From Thalassotalea_A litorea (GTDB taxonomy: Bacteria; Pseudomonadota; Gammaproteobacteria; Enterobacterales; Alteromonadaceae): 64,000 nt of DNA. The notes beneath the pieces are model-generated. The model searched no databases and was not told the origin of the DNA. It saw nothing but the letters and a program-made list of their open reading frames with translations. The position numbers and the translations under genes were made by a program. Of this stretch, positions 17,972-27,223 are shown piece after piece. The stretch lies in contig NZ_JBHZSG010000017.1 of the NCBI RefSeq assembly GCF_043642205.1, positions 1 to 64,000 on the forward strand. The letters are read 5' to 3'. How positions within the stretch are numbered: the first letter of the stretch is position 1; each line of letters begins with the position of its first letter.

Positions 17972-19510
17972 TTATCTTTTATTCGCTAATTCATGACCAT
18001 ACTTTTGCTCTGTACCGCCATCATTAGGCAATACTGCCTGATTATTTGAATCACTTTGGTATTCTTGCTTCGGTCTTGTTACCGGACGAGAAGATAAATT
18101 ACCCAATAAATAGAAACTCAAATCGCCTGGCTCGACAAAGCCATCGGTTGGCAATGTGATCCCCTCTTTATTAAATGGGCGTACCAAGCGAGGTGTGACC
18201 ATGATCACTAACTCAGTTTGGCCTTTAATAAACTCTTGAGAGCGAAATAGCTGTCCTAAAATAGGAATATCGCCTAAACCGGGAATTTTATTGACCGACT
18301 CACGAAAGGTATCGCTAATCAGCCCGCCAATGGCGATGGTTTGGCCATCACCTAGCTCTACTGTGGTCGATGTTGTGCGTTTAATTATCGAAGGTACTGA
18401 TATGACAGAATTAGTATCTGCTGGTGCAATTGAAACAGAAGCAGAATTACTTAATTCGCTTACTAAGACTTTTAAATTTAGGTTAATTTGTCCCGAATCG
18501 AGAATTGTTGGCACGAAGCTGACTCCAACACCGAAATCCCGATACTGTATGGTTGTGCCACCATTTCCTTGACCAGGAACTGGTATCGGGAATTCGCCAC
18601 CGGATAAAAATTCCGCTTCCTGACCGCTAAGAGCGGTAATATTAGGCTCGGCTAAAATTTTCGCTAAGCCATTGCGCTTTGCGACATCTAGGGCAAAATC
18701 AAATAACAGATCGCCGTCAACTAAGGACCCAAAAAAGCCTCGACCGATGGAGTCTGATAAGCCAAGTGAATCAAGTAAATTCGCTCCTGAGGCAATTCCA
18801 ATATTGCCATCGCTGCCATCGATAGCAAGTAACATTTTGCTATCTAATCGTCGTGCTACCTCACTTTGAACTTCCGCAACGGTTACCTCCAGCATTACCT
18901 GGTGTCCGCCGCCAACAGACATCATATTGACAATATTACTATTACCTTTCTTGCCACCTGCTCCGGCGTAGCCCTCAGCTAAATCAACCGCCTGGCCCAT
19001 TTTAGCTAAAGAACTCACCTCTCCCGTTAGCACTAATTGTCCTTGCGAGGATTCAACGCCGATAGGTTGTTCGGGTAAGTATTGATAAAGACGCTCGCGC
19101 AACGCATTTAAATCGTGAGTAACCTCAATGTTCATCACGTCAATCACTTGCTCGTTTTCATCCCAAATCAATACATTGGTATGCCCTAATGATTTGCCGA
19201 CCACGTAGAGTTGATCTTTACGCAATACCAGAATGTCAGCAATTTCAGGGTTACCAATTGACACACGGTTAATATTGCCATCGACCGCTAGGTTTTTAGA
19301 TTGAAATATCGGAATGGTCACCACCGAATTCTTCATTAATTCGTCTTGGCCGCCAGGGCTACTTGTACGACTCTCATCTACTCGGTTAGCACCTTTTGTC
19401 ATATTTTCGGAATTTTCAGCGCTGGCATTTGAAACAAAAGCTAAGTGACCAGTCAACACCAGCAATGCGCAATGAGGTTTGAGGTATTTCAAAAATTTTA
19501 AAACTTTCAT
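17972..19510 (-). CDS. cpaC: Tad/Flp pilus outer-membrane secretin RcpA/CpaC
   Basis: Forms the outer-membrane channel for the Flp pilus. The 512-residue protein has a signal peptide ending near VSNASA, an N-terminal domain with IGNPEIADILVLRKDQLYVV typical of CpaC, a BON-like segment, then the secretin domain from about residue 200. Within it are EVTVAEVQSEVARR, LAEPNITALSGQEAEFLSGG, and VELGDGQTIAIGGLI near the C-terminal end of the barrel. It follows cpaB by about 45 bp and is full length. Confidence 0.93.
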   Translation of the reverse strand: MKVLKFLKYLKPHCALLVLTGHLAFVSNASAENSENMTKGANRVDESRTSSPGGQDELMKNSVVTIPIFQSKNLAVDGNINRVSIGNPEIADILVLRKDQLYVVGKSLGHTNVLIWDENEQVIDVMNIEVTHDLNALRERLYQYLPEQPIGVESSQGQLVLTGEVSSLAKMGQAVDLAEGYAGAGGKKGNSNIVNMMSVGGGHQVMLEVTVAEVQSEVARRLDSKMLLAIDGSDGNIGIASGANLLDSLGLSDSIGRGFFGSLVDGDLLFDFALDVAKRNGLAKILAEPNITALSGQEAEFLSGGEFPIPVPGQGNGGTTIQYRDFGVGVSFVPTILDSGQINLNLKVLVSELSNSASVSIAPADTNSVISVPSIIKRTTSTTVELGDGQTIAIGGLISDTFRESVNKIPGLGDIPILGQLFRSQEFIKGQTELVIMVTPRLVRPFNKEGITLPTDGFVEPGDLSFYLLGNLSSRPVTRPKQEYQSDSNNQAVLPNDGGTEQKYGHELANKR

Positions 19511-19556
19511 ATTACGACTCTCTTAGCTCTAATTTCGAACAAGAACATTAATGCGA

Positions 19557-20411
19557 TTACTTACTGCCCTTGACTTTAACTGTTTCGCTTGAAACCTTAC
19601 GGATGATTTGGACTTTATCATCCAGTGAACGAGTTGAAGTTGATGGTGCTACTGGAGCTGGGGCAGGCTTGGTATTTACTGGTGTCTGGCTGCTTAACAC
19701 CAAAGCATCCGCTTTTTGGGGTTTCGATTCGGTTTGCTTGGCGATTAGCGCTTTATCCACTTCTTCATGAGGGTTTCTCAATGCTAACTGAATTGCCCCT
19801 TTATTTTTGGCGCTCATTAACACTTCGGCTTGTTTCAGACTTAACTCCAAGGTAACCGCCCGTACTAATTGCGGTTTATTTTCATCATTTGAAGCGCGCT
19901 GATCGATGGCCAGTATTTTAATATTTGATAACACCAGTTCTGTCTGCGTGTCGGAACTCCTTCCTCGGCGATACGTCGTTAATATATCGACATAATCACC
20001 AGGTAAAATAAAACCAGCAACACCAACAATATCGTTAACCCGAAGACTGACTGCGCGTTTGTTTTTCGGGATTAAACTGGCCAAACTGCTACCTTCCCCC
20101 TTTTTGACGACACGTTGCTGACGAATAATATCTCCCGGATACATATGTTGTTTTACCAGCATATCCTTGATTTGACCTTGCTCAGTAAAGGCACCATCGG
20201 GCACCATGTCCTTAGGCACAAGTTTGTCACTCAAATGCTTAGGTTCAATAGCCGTCCCCATCGGAAGCTCACTGTTTACCGTGACGACTTTAACTTTGCC
20301 GTTGGTCGCTTGCTTAGGTTGATTATCAGCGATCCAATTGCGTGCCATATATACAGCACCAAGGCCAAACGCTAATGACAGCAGAATAAAAACCAATGTA
20401 TTTTTCGTCAT
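19557..20411 (-). CDS. cpaB: Flp pilus assembly protein CpaB/RcpC
   Basis: Periplasmic partner of the secretin. The 284-residue protein starts with one membrane anchor (LVFILLSLAFGLGAVYMA), then a SAF domain of the CpaB type: VVTVNSELPMGTAIEPKHL, and an RcpC-type beta domain with KRAVSLRVNDIVGVAGFILPGDYVDI. The C-terminal 60 residues are proline- and serine-rich and probably disordered. The gene lies directly upstream of the secretin in the usual order. Confidence 0.92.
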   Translation of the reverse strand: MTKNTLVFILLSLAFGLGAVYMARNWIADNQPKQATNGKVKVVTVNSELPMGTAIEPKHLSDKLVPKDMVPDGAFTEQGQIKDMLVKQHMYPGDIIRQQRVVKKGEGSSLASLIPKNKRAVSLRVNDIVGVAGFILPGDYVDILTTYRRGRSSDTQTELVLSNIKILAIDQRASNDENKPQLVRAVTLELSLKQAEVLMSAKNKGAIQLALRNPHEEVDKALIAKQTESKPQKADALVLSSQTPVNTKPAPAPVAPSTSTRSLDDKVQIIRKVSSETVKVKGSK

Positions 20412-20462
20412 AACTCCTCCGCACTTTCCTGGTCAGTCTGCCGTAACACCGGTCAGAATTAA

Positions 20463-22070
20463 TTAAACAAAATAACTTTGCCAAGCAAAATCTAACAAGG
20501 GCTCGGTTACTTCATTGGGTAATTTTTTAAACGCCACTTGATCATGAATAATGGTAAGTAAATCTCTTGGGTAACAGGGTAGATACGCTTTATTGTGGCG
20601 TTTATGTAACTTATCGATTAGATATTCAAAGCAAGTCTCCTTGCATTGCAAATCGAGATCTTTACAGGTTTGCAACCAAATTTGTTGATATTGTGATATC
20701 TCCATTGGCGCGAACGGTATCTTGTACCCTAACCGACGCAGAAAAGCGTCATCTATCAGCTCATTAGGGTCCAAGTTGGTGGAAAATAGCATCAACAATT
20801 CAAATGGCACTTCAAAATGTAAACCTGACTGCAATGAGAGAAAATCACGTCGCTCTTCCAGTGGGATGATCCAGCGATTAAACAATTCTTTCGGACTAAT
20901 TTTTTGTCGACCTAAATCATCCAATAGCAATATGCCATTATTGGCTTTGACTTGTAGAGGCGCTCTATAGGTTTTTGAATTGGGATCAAATCGGGTTTCC
21001 AGCATTTCCAGGCTGAGCTCACCACCAGTGATAACCAGTGGACGCTGGCATTTTATCCAACGGGGATCATGACCAATCTCCAATTTAAGCAATGCCTGAG
21101 TATTTACCACTTCTTCATTAACCTGATGAATTTCAGGATCAAATACCTGAATAATTTCATTGTTAACTTCAATCGCATGGGGGATCAGCACATCATCACC
21201 AAATATTCGGTTTAGTTGCCGGCAAAAAAAACTTTTGCCTGTACCTGGCAGGCCATAGATTAAAATGGGTTTGGATGAATTTAATGCAGGACCGACTTTT
21301 TCAATCATCTCTTCGGGAAACACGACATCACTAAAAGCTTCATTAAATTCTTGATGAGTTATAGGCTCTGTCCGGTTTGACTGCGCTCGACAGATTTTTT
21401 GATATTGGCTCAAAGGTACCGGCGCTTTGCCAAGATAGCCACTTTTAACCATCGCCTTTTCAGCCTGAGCGGCCCCCAAATGACTAACTTCAAAACGAAT
21501 TTCGCCTTCAAGATTTCTTGAAGTATTTTCTATTAATGATTTACTTTTGCCCAGCTCGATAAGTTCTTGTATCACACCACCAGATAAAGCCAGATAATCA
21601 ACTAGCTTGCGAATCGAACAGGCTCCATTTACGTGCAGTGTTTTAAGTAATAAATCGATTAACAGGTTTTCATTTAATCCTGTTTGTTGAACATTACTGG
21701 GTCGTGGAGCCAGTAATGTCATATTAGTTACCTGAGCCTTTGAACCCAACTGCTCATCGGAATTTTCTTTGGCCAACTCAGTTTGTTCAGAATTCTCCGT
21801 ATGAAGCCCGGTGACCTCATGAACAACAACCGCATTCTTGCTACGGTATTCTTTAACCTCATCACGCTTGTCGGTTGCTGTATCATTATCGCAATTAGTA
21901 GACACACCTAATTCAGGCTCATTATGGGAGGGCTCTTCAATACTTTCACTTCCAGCGTCATTCAACATCGACGGCGAACCCTTTCTAATCGAAGAATTTA
22001 AAGTACTCCCTATTTTACTGGCCGTAAGAGAGGAACTTTTATTAGGTTGTTTTTTGCCAAAACCAAACAC
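20463..22070 (-). CDS. AAA+ ATPase embedded in the Tad locus
   Basis: A 535-residue cytoplasmic protein. The first 110 residues are polar and probably disordered. A helical region around residues 130-215 may be winged-helix-like. The AAA+ module follows: Walker A YGLPGTGKSFF near residue 276, Walker B GILLLDDLGRQ near 378 and a sensor 1 asparagine in LLMLFSTNLDP. The C-terminal helices contain YPRDLLTIIHDQVAF. It lies between the prepilin peptidase and cpaB and is expressed in line with the pilus genes. It is not one of the named core Tad proteins; a MoxR-like or regulatory role is possible but not shown. Confidence 0.75.
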   Translation of the reverse strand: MFGFGKKQPNKSSSLTASKIGSTLNSSIRKGSPSMLNDAGSESIEEPSHNEPELGVSTNCDNDTATDKRDEVKEYRSKNAVVVHEVTGLHTENSEQTELAKENSDEQLGSKAQVTNMTLLAPRPSNVQQTGLNENLLIDLLLKTLHVNGACSIRKLVDYLALSGGVIQELIELGKSKSLIENTSRNLEGEIRFEVSHLGAAQAEKAMVKSGYLGKAPVPLSQYQKICRAQSNRTEPITHQEFNEAFSDVVFPEEMIEKVGPALNSSKPILIYGLPGTGKSFFCRQLNRIFGDDVLIPHAIEVNNEIIQVFDPEIHQVNEEVVNTQALLKLEIGHDPRWIKCQRPLVITGGELSLEMLETRFDPNSKTYRAPLQVKANNGILLLDDLGRQKISPKELFNRWIIPLEERRDFLSLQSGLHFEVPFELLMLFSTNLDPNELIDDAFLRRLGYKIPFAPMEISQYQQIWLQTCKDLDLQCKETCFEYLIDKLHKRHNKAYLPCYPRDLLTIIHDQVAFKKLPNEVTEPLLDFAWQSYFV

Positions 22071-22088
22071 AATTTTCTCCTTACAACC

Positions 22089-22655
22089 TTAAAACCCGAG
22101 CGAGTAACGGACTGAAGAAATAACCCACATGACATCATGATTTTTGCTAAGTGCCCAAAACCAACCGAGGGCAAGTGCTGGTGCATAGGGGACTTGGGTT
22201 CCTGCAAGCTCATTGTTTTGAGGTACAAGATACTCTCTGGTATAGAAACAGTAATAATAACGTTTGAGTGTCGCTTTTAATCCCGACCATCCTTGTTTAA
22301 ATAAGCCAATTAGGATACTGGTAATAAGGCCAAAGGCAATGCCATATCCGATCGCCCACAGAATTAATCCTGGACCGGCAAAAACACCTAGCGCTAGCAT
22401 TAATTTGACGTCACCAGCTCCTAATAGGCGGAACATAAAAGCAGGAAATAGAGTTGCCAATGCAACTAAAAATCCACCCATTCCTAGTAAAATACCATGC
22501 CATCCATGAAAATATGCTTGTAAACAAACACCTAACATAAGCAATGATAAGCAGAGGGAGTTGGGAATTTTCTGAGTATGAATGTCAGTATACAGTGCGA
22601 TAATAAAAGCTAGAAAAGTTAACACCAACATCATAATTACATAATAATCGAACAT
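22089..22655 (-). CDS. cpaA: Prepilin peptidase (CpaA/TadV, A24 family)
   Basis: Inner-membrane aspartic protease that removes the leader of the Flp pilin and TadE-like pseudopilins. The 188-residue protein has about six hydrophobic segments. The two catalytic aspartates are recognisable: the first in IALYTDIHTQKIPN near residue 24 and the second in LLGAGDVKLMLALG near residue 82, matching the GxGD-type pattern. It lacks the N-terminal methylase domain of PilD, as is normal for CpaA. It lies 18 bp upstream of the AAA+ gene and follows the pilin. Confidence 0.92.
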   Translation of the reverse strand: MFDYYVIMMLVLTFLAFIIALYTDIHTQKIPNSLCLSLLMLGVCLQAYFHGWHGILLGMGGFLVALATLFPAFMFRLLGAGDVKLMLALGVFAGPGLILWAIGYGIAFGLITSILIGLFKQGWSGLKATLKRYYYCFYTREYLVPQNNELAGTQVPYAPALALGWFWALSKNHDVMWVISSVRYSLGF

Positions 22656-22702
22656 TCCCTCCCCCCTATGTCTTTAGTTAAGCGTTGTAAACCAGAGGCT
22701 AA

Positions 22703-22909
22703 TTAGGCCCCATCACAATCATAGGTTGCAGCAGAACCACCAATTGCACTACAAAGATCCTTAATTTCACCTGTAGCTGCAGTTCCTAACTGCGTAAATG
22801 CGACAACCATAGTGCCAACAACCAATCCACCGGCGATGGCATATTCAACCGCAGTCAAACCACTTTCATCTTCGATAAAATCTTTTACTAATGTTTTAAA
22901 CTTAATCAT
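22703..22909 (-). CDS. flp: Flp-type pilin
   Basis: Structural subunit of the Tad pilus. I start it at the ATG at 22909, giving about 68 residues, because GGAGTGAG lies 4 bp ahead; the frame is open to 22930. A basic leader ends at Gly before LTAVEYA, with the Glu at mature position 5 and the following Tyr that mark Flp pilins. Hydrophobic IAGGLVVGTMVVAF follows. The tail has two cysteines (DLCSAIG and TYDCDG) that could form a disulfide. It is the first gene of the pilus locus. Confidence 0.93.
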   Translation of the reverse strand: MIKFKTLVKDFIEDESGLTAVEYAIAGGLVVGTMVVAFTQLGTAATGEIKDLCSAIGGSAATYDCDGA

Positions 22910-23543
22910 TGAACTCACTCCAATAAACAAAAAAACATCCGAGGTCTACTCATCTTATGGTTAGAATATGGTGTTATCACATAACCAAAAATGATGATTA
23001 ATCATTTCGGACATGTAGAGAATAGGAAGTGAGAGTAGGAAGTGTTATCACCACATTGCTAATTGTTGCTTGAGATTGCGTTTCGATTAAAACCAATGCA
23101 AAGCATAACTAACCACCTGTTTTAATTTACTTATACATGAAATTCATAGCGCCTCGATAGGTTATATTTTTTCACTTATGGGTTGCTATTTCTATTGATT
23201 GCTCCGTCATGTGTTGTCACTGGGAGTTTTTAAGTGGTTGCAAGATAAGACGATCACGTTTAATAAAAGTGACTCAAATGACAGGGTTGATTGGCAAATT
23301 TGGCGTTAGATGTTATGAAGCTTTATGGTAATTGCCTACCTAAAAACATTTAAGATTAGTTAATAGGCTGTTACACAGATTTAGTTACAGTCTCTTTTGG
23401 AGTTTTGTGCTTTGGGGTTGTGTTCCGCGGAGAGTTAGCCTGGTCGATTTAGACTTTAATTGATCAAAAAACGATTAAATCCAATAACCTTAATAAATGA
23501 GCGCTAATTGAATAACAACAATTTGAGTCATTTCGCAATTAAC
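22910..23543. promoter_or_regulatory. Intergenic region upstream of the pilin, with a perfect palindrome
   Basis: The 630 bp between flp and the L,D-transpeptidase gene (both minus strand) hold no gene that I can support. The pilin promoter should lie near the pilin end. A perfect 12-bp palindrome, ATGATTAATCAT (22994-23005), about 85-95 bp upstream of the pilin ATG, could be an operator. I did not find convincing -35 and -10 boxes. Confidence 0.35.
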
Positions 23544-25382
23544 CTAATTGTCTGAACGTACAGTTTCTATATCTTCCTCTAATTGCTTATTTTCTTGCTC
23601 AGCTGTATTCACAAACCCATCTTTATTATTAGAACGCAAAGAATAAATAAAACTGTTTTCTATAAACGGTAATATATTATCAAGCTGATAAATATCATCT
23701 GAGAAAATCAACTCCTCACGCTCGTTAACCCAGGCAGTATAGTAAGCAATAAATACAGAAATGGGTTGGTCTATATTGAAGGTTTTCGTTTTGCCTGTTT
23801 GGACAAGTTCTGGCAATTTTTTTGACGTTAATTTCGATGCACGAGCAAGCAAGTAACTGGCTAGCTTTTGTGGCGCTTCAAGGCGAATACAACCATGACT
23901 CAACGCTCTCTCAGCTTGTGTAAACAAGTGTTTTGCCGGCGTATCATGCAGATACACGGCGTGATCATTGGGAATATTAAAACGGAAGGCACCTAAGGGA
24001 TTTGTCTTACCGGGAGCCTGCACTAACCGATGGGTTTTTAACCAAGACAAAATATCCATTTCTGGGCGATCAATTTCCTTAACATTTTTGTATTGCCAAT
24101 ATCCCTGCACTAAGCGAAAATTCTTCCTGCTCAGTGCCATATAATCTTGCTGGTATTGCGGCAATAAATCATTTTTTATAATTTTTGGAGGTGGCGACCA
24201 GGTAGGGTTTAATGTAATGCCATTGATCGTCGAAAATATTTCCGGAGTTTTATTATCAAGATCGCCGACAATGACTCGCATCTTTAACGATAACTCATTC
24301 TCTTCATATAATTTTAATTCAAAACGAGGAATGTTAACCAAGAGATAATCTTTTGGCGGGGTTGATGGTAATTTTAGCCAACGCCACAGATTCACCTGCA
24401 GTTGTTGCATTCGCTGGGCAGGTGTAATTTGCAACGCGGCTATTGTCTTGGGCCCTACCCTGCCATCGGCTGCAAGACCATGGCGTTGTTGAAACTTTTT
24501 TATGGCCTTTATTGCAGCCGCATCAAGATGTTTATCATCGTTGCTATGATAGTCAGTCGATAGATCACCAAGCAACATTAACGCTTCACGCAATTTATAA
24601 AAATCTGAAATACTGTGGTCTTTTGACGGTTTTGTACTTAGTGATATTTTTGGCCAGGGCTTCTGGCTTATTTGTCTATATCGCTTAATCATCTTGCGCA
24701 ACATTACAACTTGTCGATGATTTGGCGAGAGCATGGCTTTCGTTTGTGAGTTAAATTCAGAATTTTCGATTGCCCATTGTAATTGGGTTAATTCATCCTG
24801 CCTTAATTGTTGATTGTTCCAGCGATAATTAATAAGTCGGAGTAATCCAAAGGTAATGTGCTGATCAAGTGTGTGATAGGATTGCATAGACCTAGGCTGT
24901 ATTTCAACCCTATAAAAATCTGTTGTTTTTAAACCGGAATTAGCTGAATCAATTGCTCTTAGACCTGAGTTAGCTAAATCTGCCAAACCTAAGTCTGATA
25001 ATAATTCGGTAATGAAAACACCATTGCCCGTTAACATTCCTTGCTCAAACCATAAAAATTTTCGTCCACTTTGCTTTAGAAGTAAATCATAGGTAGCAAA
25101 TAATTCATTTTGGCTTGTTGCAGTCATTCGACCTGACGCACTTTTTCCTGAAGTGATAAGCAACATACCTTGCATCGATTTGGATAATGGGTAAGAATTT
25201 GTCCACAATTCCGATTGCAATCCGCTGTTATAGAGCACGTTGGGGATTCGATTCTGATTTTGGCTTTGATTCAGTAAAGAAGGGCTCCCTCTTACTCCAA
25301 AGACAGGAGCTGAAGTGGCCAAGATATAGAAGAATGCACAGTAGCCAATAGCTTTCCATGCTAAATAACAAGAACGTAGCAA
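23544..25382 (-). CDS. L,D-transpeptidase (YcbB/LdtD-like)
   Basis: Periplasmic enzyme predicted to make 3-3 cross-links in peptidoglycan or otherwise attach to it. The 612-residue protein has an N-terminal membrane/signal segment, a helical scaffold domain (about 100-245), a peptidoglycan-binding domain (AIKKFQQRHGLAADGRVGPKTIAAL near residue 295) and the YkuD catalytic domain from about 340. That domain carries NPTWSPPPKII, HDTPAKHLF and the SHGCIRLE motif with catalytic Cys. This domain order is that of YcbB. Its closeness to the pilus locus may be chance, though pili must cross the wall. Confidence 0.88.
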   Translation of the reverse strand: MLRSCYLAWKAIGYCAFFYILATSAPVFGVRGSPSLLNQSQNQNRIPNVLYNSGLQSELWTNSYPLSKSMQGMLLITSGKSASGRMTATSQNELFATYDLLLKQSGRKFLWFEQGMLTGNGVFITELLSDLGLADLANSGLRAIDSANSGLKTTDFYRVEIQPRSMQSYHTLDQHITFGLLRLINYRWNNQQLRQDELTQLQWAIENSEFNSQTKAMLSPNHRQVVMLRKMIKRYRQISQKPWPKISLSTKPSKDHSISDFYKLREALMLLGDLSTDYHSNDDKHLDAAAIKAIKKFQQRHGLAADGRVGPKTIAALQITPAQRMQQLQVNLWRWLKLPSTPPKDYLLVNIPRFELKLYEENELSLKMRVIVGDLDNKTPEIFSTINGITLNPTWSPPPKIIKNDLLPQYQQDYMALSRKNFRLVQGYWQYKNVKEIDRPEMDILSWLKTHRLVQAPGKTNPLGAFRFNIPNDHAVYLHDTPAKHLFTQAERALSHGCIRLEAPQKLASYLLARASKLTSKKLPELVQTGKTKTFNIDQPISVFIAYYTAWVNEREELIFSDDIYQLDNILPFIENSFIYSLRSNNKDGFVNTAEQENKQLEEDIETVRSDN

Positions 25383-25459
25383 ACGATATTAAACCCGGGT
25401 AACTGAAAATAGATAATGTGAGTATAGTCGGGTTTTATACACTACAAATATCAAACCGC

Positions 25460-26521
25460 CTAAGCACTGAATTTTCCGGTCAACGGGACAATTTGTTGAT
25501 CGCTGCAAACATCCCCATTCGTAACATCGATATCATACAACCTTGGGAATAATTCTACCCTGATGCTTTGATATTGGCTGTAGACATTGCTGCATTCTAA
25601 GTGACGATTACCTTCCGAGTATGACTTTGGGGTAATGCCAAGGTGTTCTTTAAACGCGCGACTAAAATGTGACGGGTTAGCAAAACCCAATTGGTAGGCC
25701 ACTGACGTAATTGGGAGATCGGCTTGCAACAAAAGCATGGTCGCTTCCTCTAACTTGCGACAAATCAAATACTGACTGCACGTCATCTCACTGATATCTT
25801 TAAACATATGGCATAAGCGAGAAGTACTTAAATTAATATCGGAGGAAAAATCCTGAATGGATGTACCACATTTAAATCCCACCTCAATATTATTGAGCAA
25901 AATCACAATCGGTGAGAATTTATAGGATCTTAACTGACTGGTTTCATCTAAAGAAGCCTGGTTAGCGCCTTTGACAACCTGCAAGTTACTTTCCGGTAAT
26001 TTTTGATAGCTATTAATGGATTGCATGAATTCCAAACGGCTATATTCTGTGAAAGGAAAGATTAGTACTTCTTCAATTTTTTCTCGAATAGCAACCTGCA
26101 ATAAGGGGATCGAAATAATCGAGGTAAAAATATAGAATAGTGAACGTGGAAATAATTGACGTACGTATCGAATATTATAAAAGTCAGACTTTGAGTGGGA
26201 CATCAAATACACAACAATATCGCTTTGGTTGTTGCCTCTATATCCCGGGTTTTCTAGAAGTTTGTTTCGGTTCAGCTGGTATTGCTGTTGAGTACACTGT
26301 TGTTGAGCGCATTGTTGTTGAGTGTGCTGCCGAACTTGGCTTTTTCTGATGGGCTCAGGTTTAGTCGGGTTATCGAAAACACCAGATTGATGTTCCAGGT
26401 CAATCAGATTGTCTATAATCGTCAGATCAAAGTCTTTACCAAACTCTACTTGACACGATGCTACCCTGCGCTTGTCGAACGCGACTAACAGCAATCGAAT
26501 AGTCGGTTTGCTTAACTGCAT
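25460..26521 (-). CDS. AraC-family transcriptional regulator
   Basis: A 353-residue predicted DNA-binding protein. The C-terminal AraC/XylS domain spans about residues 215-315 with two helix-turn-helix motifs: FSSDINLSTSRLCHMFKDI and ITSVAYQLGFANPSHFSRAFKEHLGITPKSY. The N-terminal part has no cupin motif that I recognise; it contains a low-complexity stretch of QQC and QQ repeats near residues 68-80. The gene is divergent from the surface-glycan cassette starting at 26913, with 391 bp between, so it is a candidate regulator of that cassette; this is inference. Confidence 0.85.
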   Translation of the reverse strand: MQLSKPTIRLLLVAFDKRRVASCQVEFGKDFDLTIIDNLIDLEHQSGVFDNPTKPEPIRKSQVRQHTQQQCAQQQCTQQQYQLNRNKLLENPGYRGNNQSDIVVYLMSHSKSDFYNIRYVRQLFPRSLFYIFTSIISIPLLQVAIREKIEEVLIFPFTEYSRLEFMQSINSYQKLPESNLQVVKGANQASLDETSQLRSYKFSPIVILLNNIEVGFKCGTSIQDFSSDINLSTSRLCHMFKDISEMTCSQYLICRKLEEATMLLLQADLPITSVAYQLGFANPSHFSRAFKEHLGITPKSYSEGNRHLECSNVYSQYQSIRVELFPRLYDIDVTNGDVCSDQQIVPLTGKFSA

Positions 26522-26912
26522 ACGGAATCCTTTTCAAACTAATATCTACCACTAAAAAATACGTAAATTCCGTTTCATCGTGCAAAAAATTAGGTGCTGC
26601 TGGTCCTTTTGTCAATCGAATCGGCCAAATATTTTATGCTTTGCTGTGGACATACGCATACACTACTTGGATTTACAATTCACTAACCAATTGATTGAAT
26701 GTTAGATTTAACGTAATCAGAAAAATTCAATGAGTTTGAAAAATAGCCCCATCGATAAAAGCAAGAAGAGTAGCGTGCTGTCTGCTTAGAGGGTATTGGT
26801 TGTCCAAGTTCGGAACGGATTTGCTCCAAAATTGCTTACCTTAAATTGAGGGTCGAAATTAACTAGCTATACTAAGGGTTTTGTTGCAGTAAATGGCCTT
26901 AATGAGGTTGCT
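26522..26912. promoter_or_regulatory. Divergent promoter region of the AraC-type gene and the glycan cassette
   Basis: The 391-bp A+T-rich gap has no gene that I can support. By arrangement it must hold the promoter of the AraC-type gene and of the glycan cassette. GAGG lies 5 bp ahead of the ATG at 26913. I could not define promoter boxes or a regulator site with confidence. Confidence 0.35.
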
Positions 26913-27221
26913 ATGCCATCAAACAAAATATCGAAATCCAAGCTACGCGTAATATTGATTTTGACACTTTCGGGATTAGGTTCACCTATAGCCTATTTTG
27001 CTTACGATACCTATCAAAGTAGTTTGAACCTTGCTCTTGTGGACAACCCTGAAACTGTTTCAGCCAACCGCTACATAGCATCAGGTGCCTGGCCTGCTAC
27101 CAAAAAAAACAATTCACTTATAACCGATTTCCATTATTTCACAATACCTCTAAATCAAAATCAAATTCAAATTCAAATTCAAAAAAATTCTAGTGGCAAT
27201 AAAAGATCTTCGGATAATTGA
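26913..27221 (+). CDS. Small single-pass membrane protein at the head of the glycan cassette
   Basis: I do not recognise this 102-residue protein. A basic N-terminus is followed by one hydrophobic helix (LRVILILTLSGLGSPIAYFAY, residues 11-31), then a polar extracytoplasmic part. Near the C-terminus a hexanucleotide CAAATT tandem encodes alternating Gln and Ile. GAGG precedes the ATG and the stop lies 2 bp before the next gene's ATG, so it is probably translated with the cassette. The role is unknown. Confidence 0.6.
   Translation: MPSNKISKSKLRVILILTLSGLGSPIAYFAYDTYQSSLNLALVDNPETVSANRYIASGAWPATKKNNSLITDFHYFTIPLNQNQIQIQIQKNSSGNKRSSDN
27155..27186 (+). repeat. In-frame hexanucleotide tandem repeat
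   Basis: Three to four copies of TCAAAT/CAAATT lie inside the small membrane-protein gene and encode alternating Gln-Ile. Six-base steps keep the frame, so a change in copy number would alter only tail length. Confidence 0.6.
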
Positions 27222-27223
27222 CA

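Noticed and set aside
9046..22909. Type IVa pilus or type II secretion locus
   Set aside because: The Flp pilin, CpaA-type peptidase, CpaB, TadZ and paired TadB/TadC identify the Tad subtype instead.
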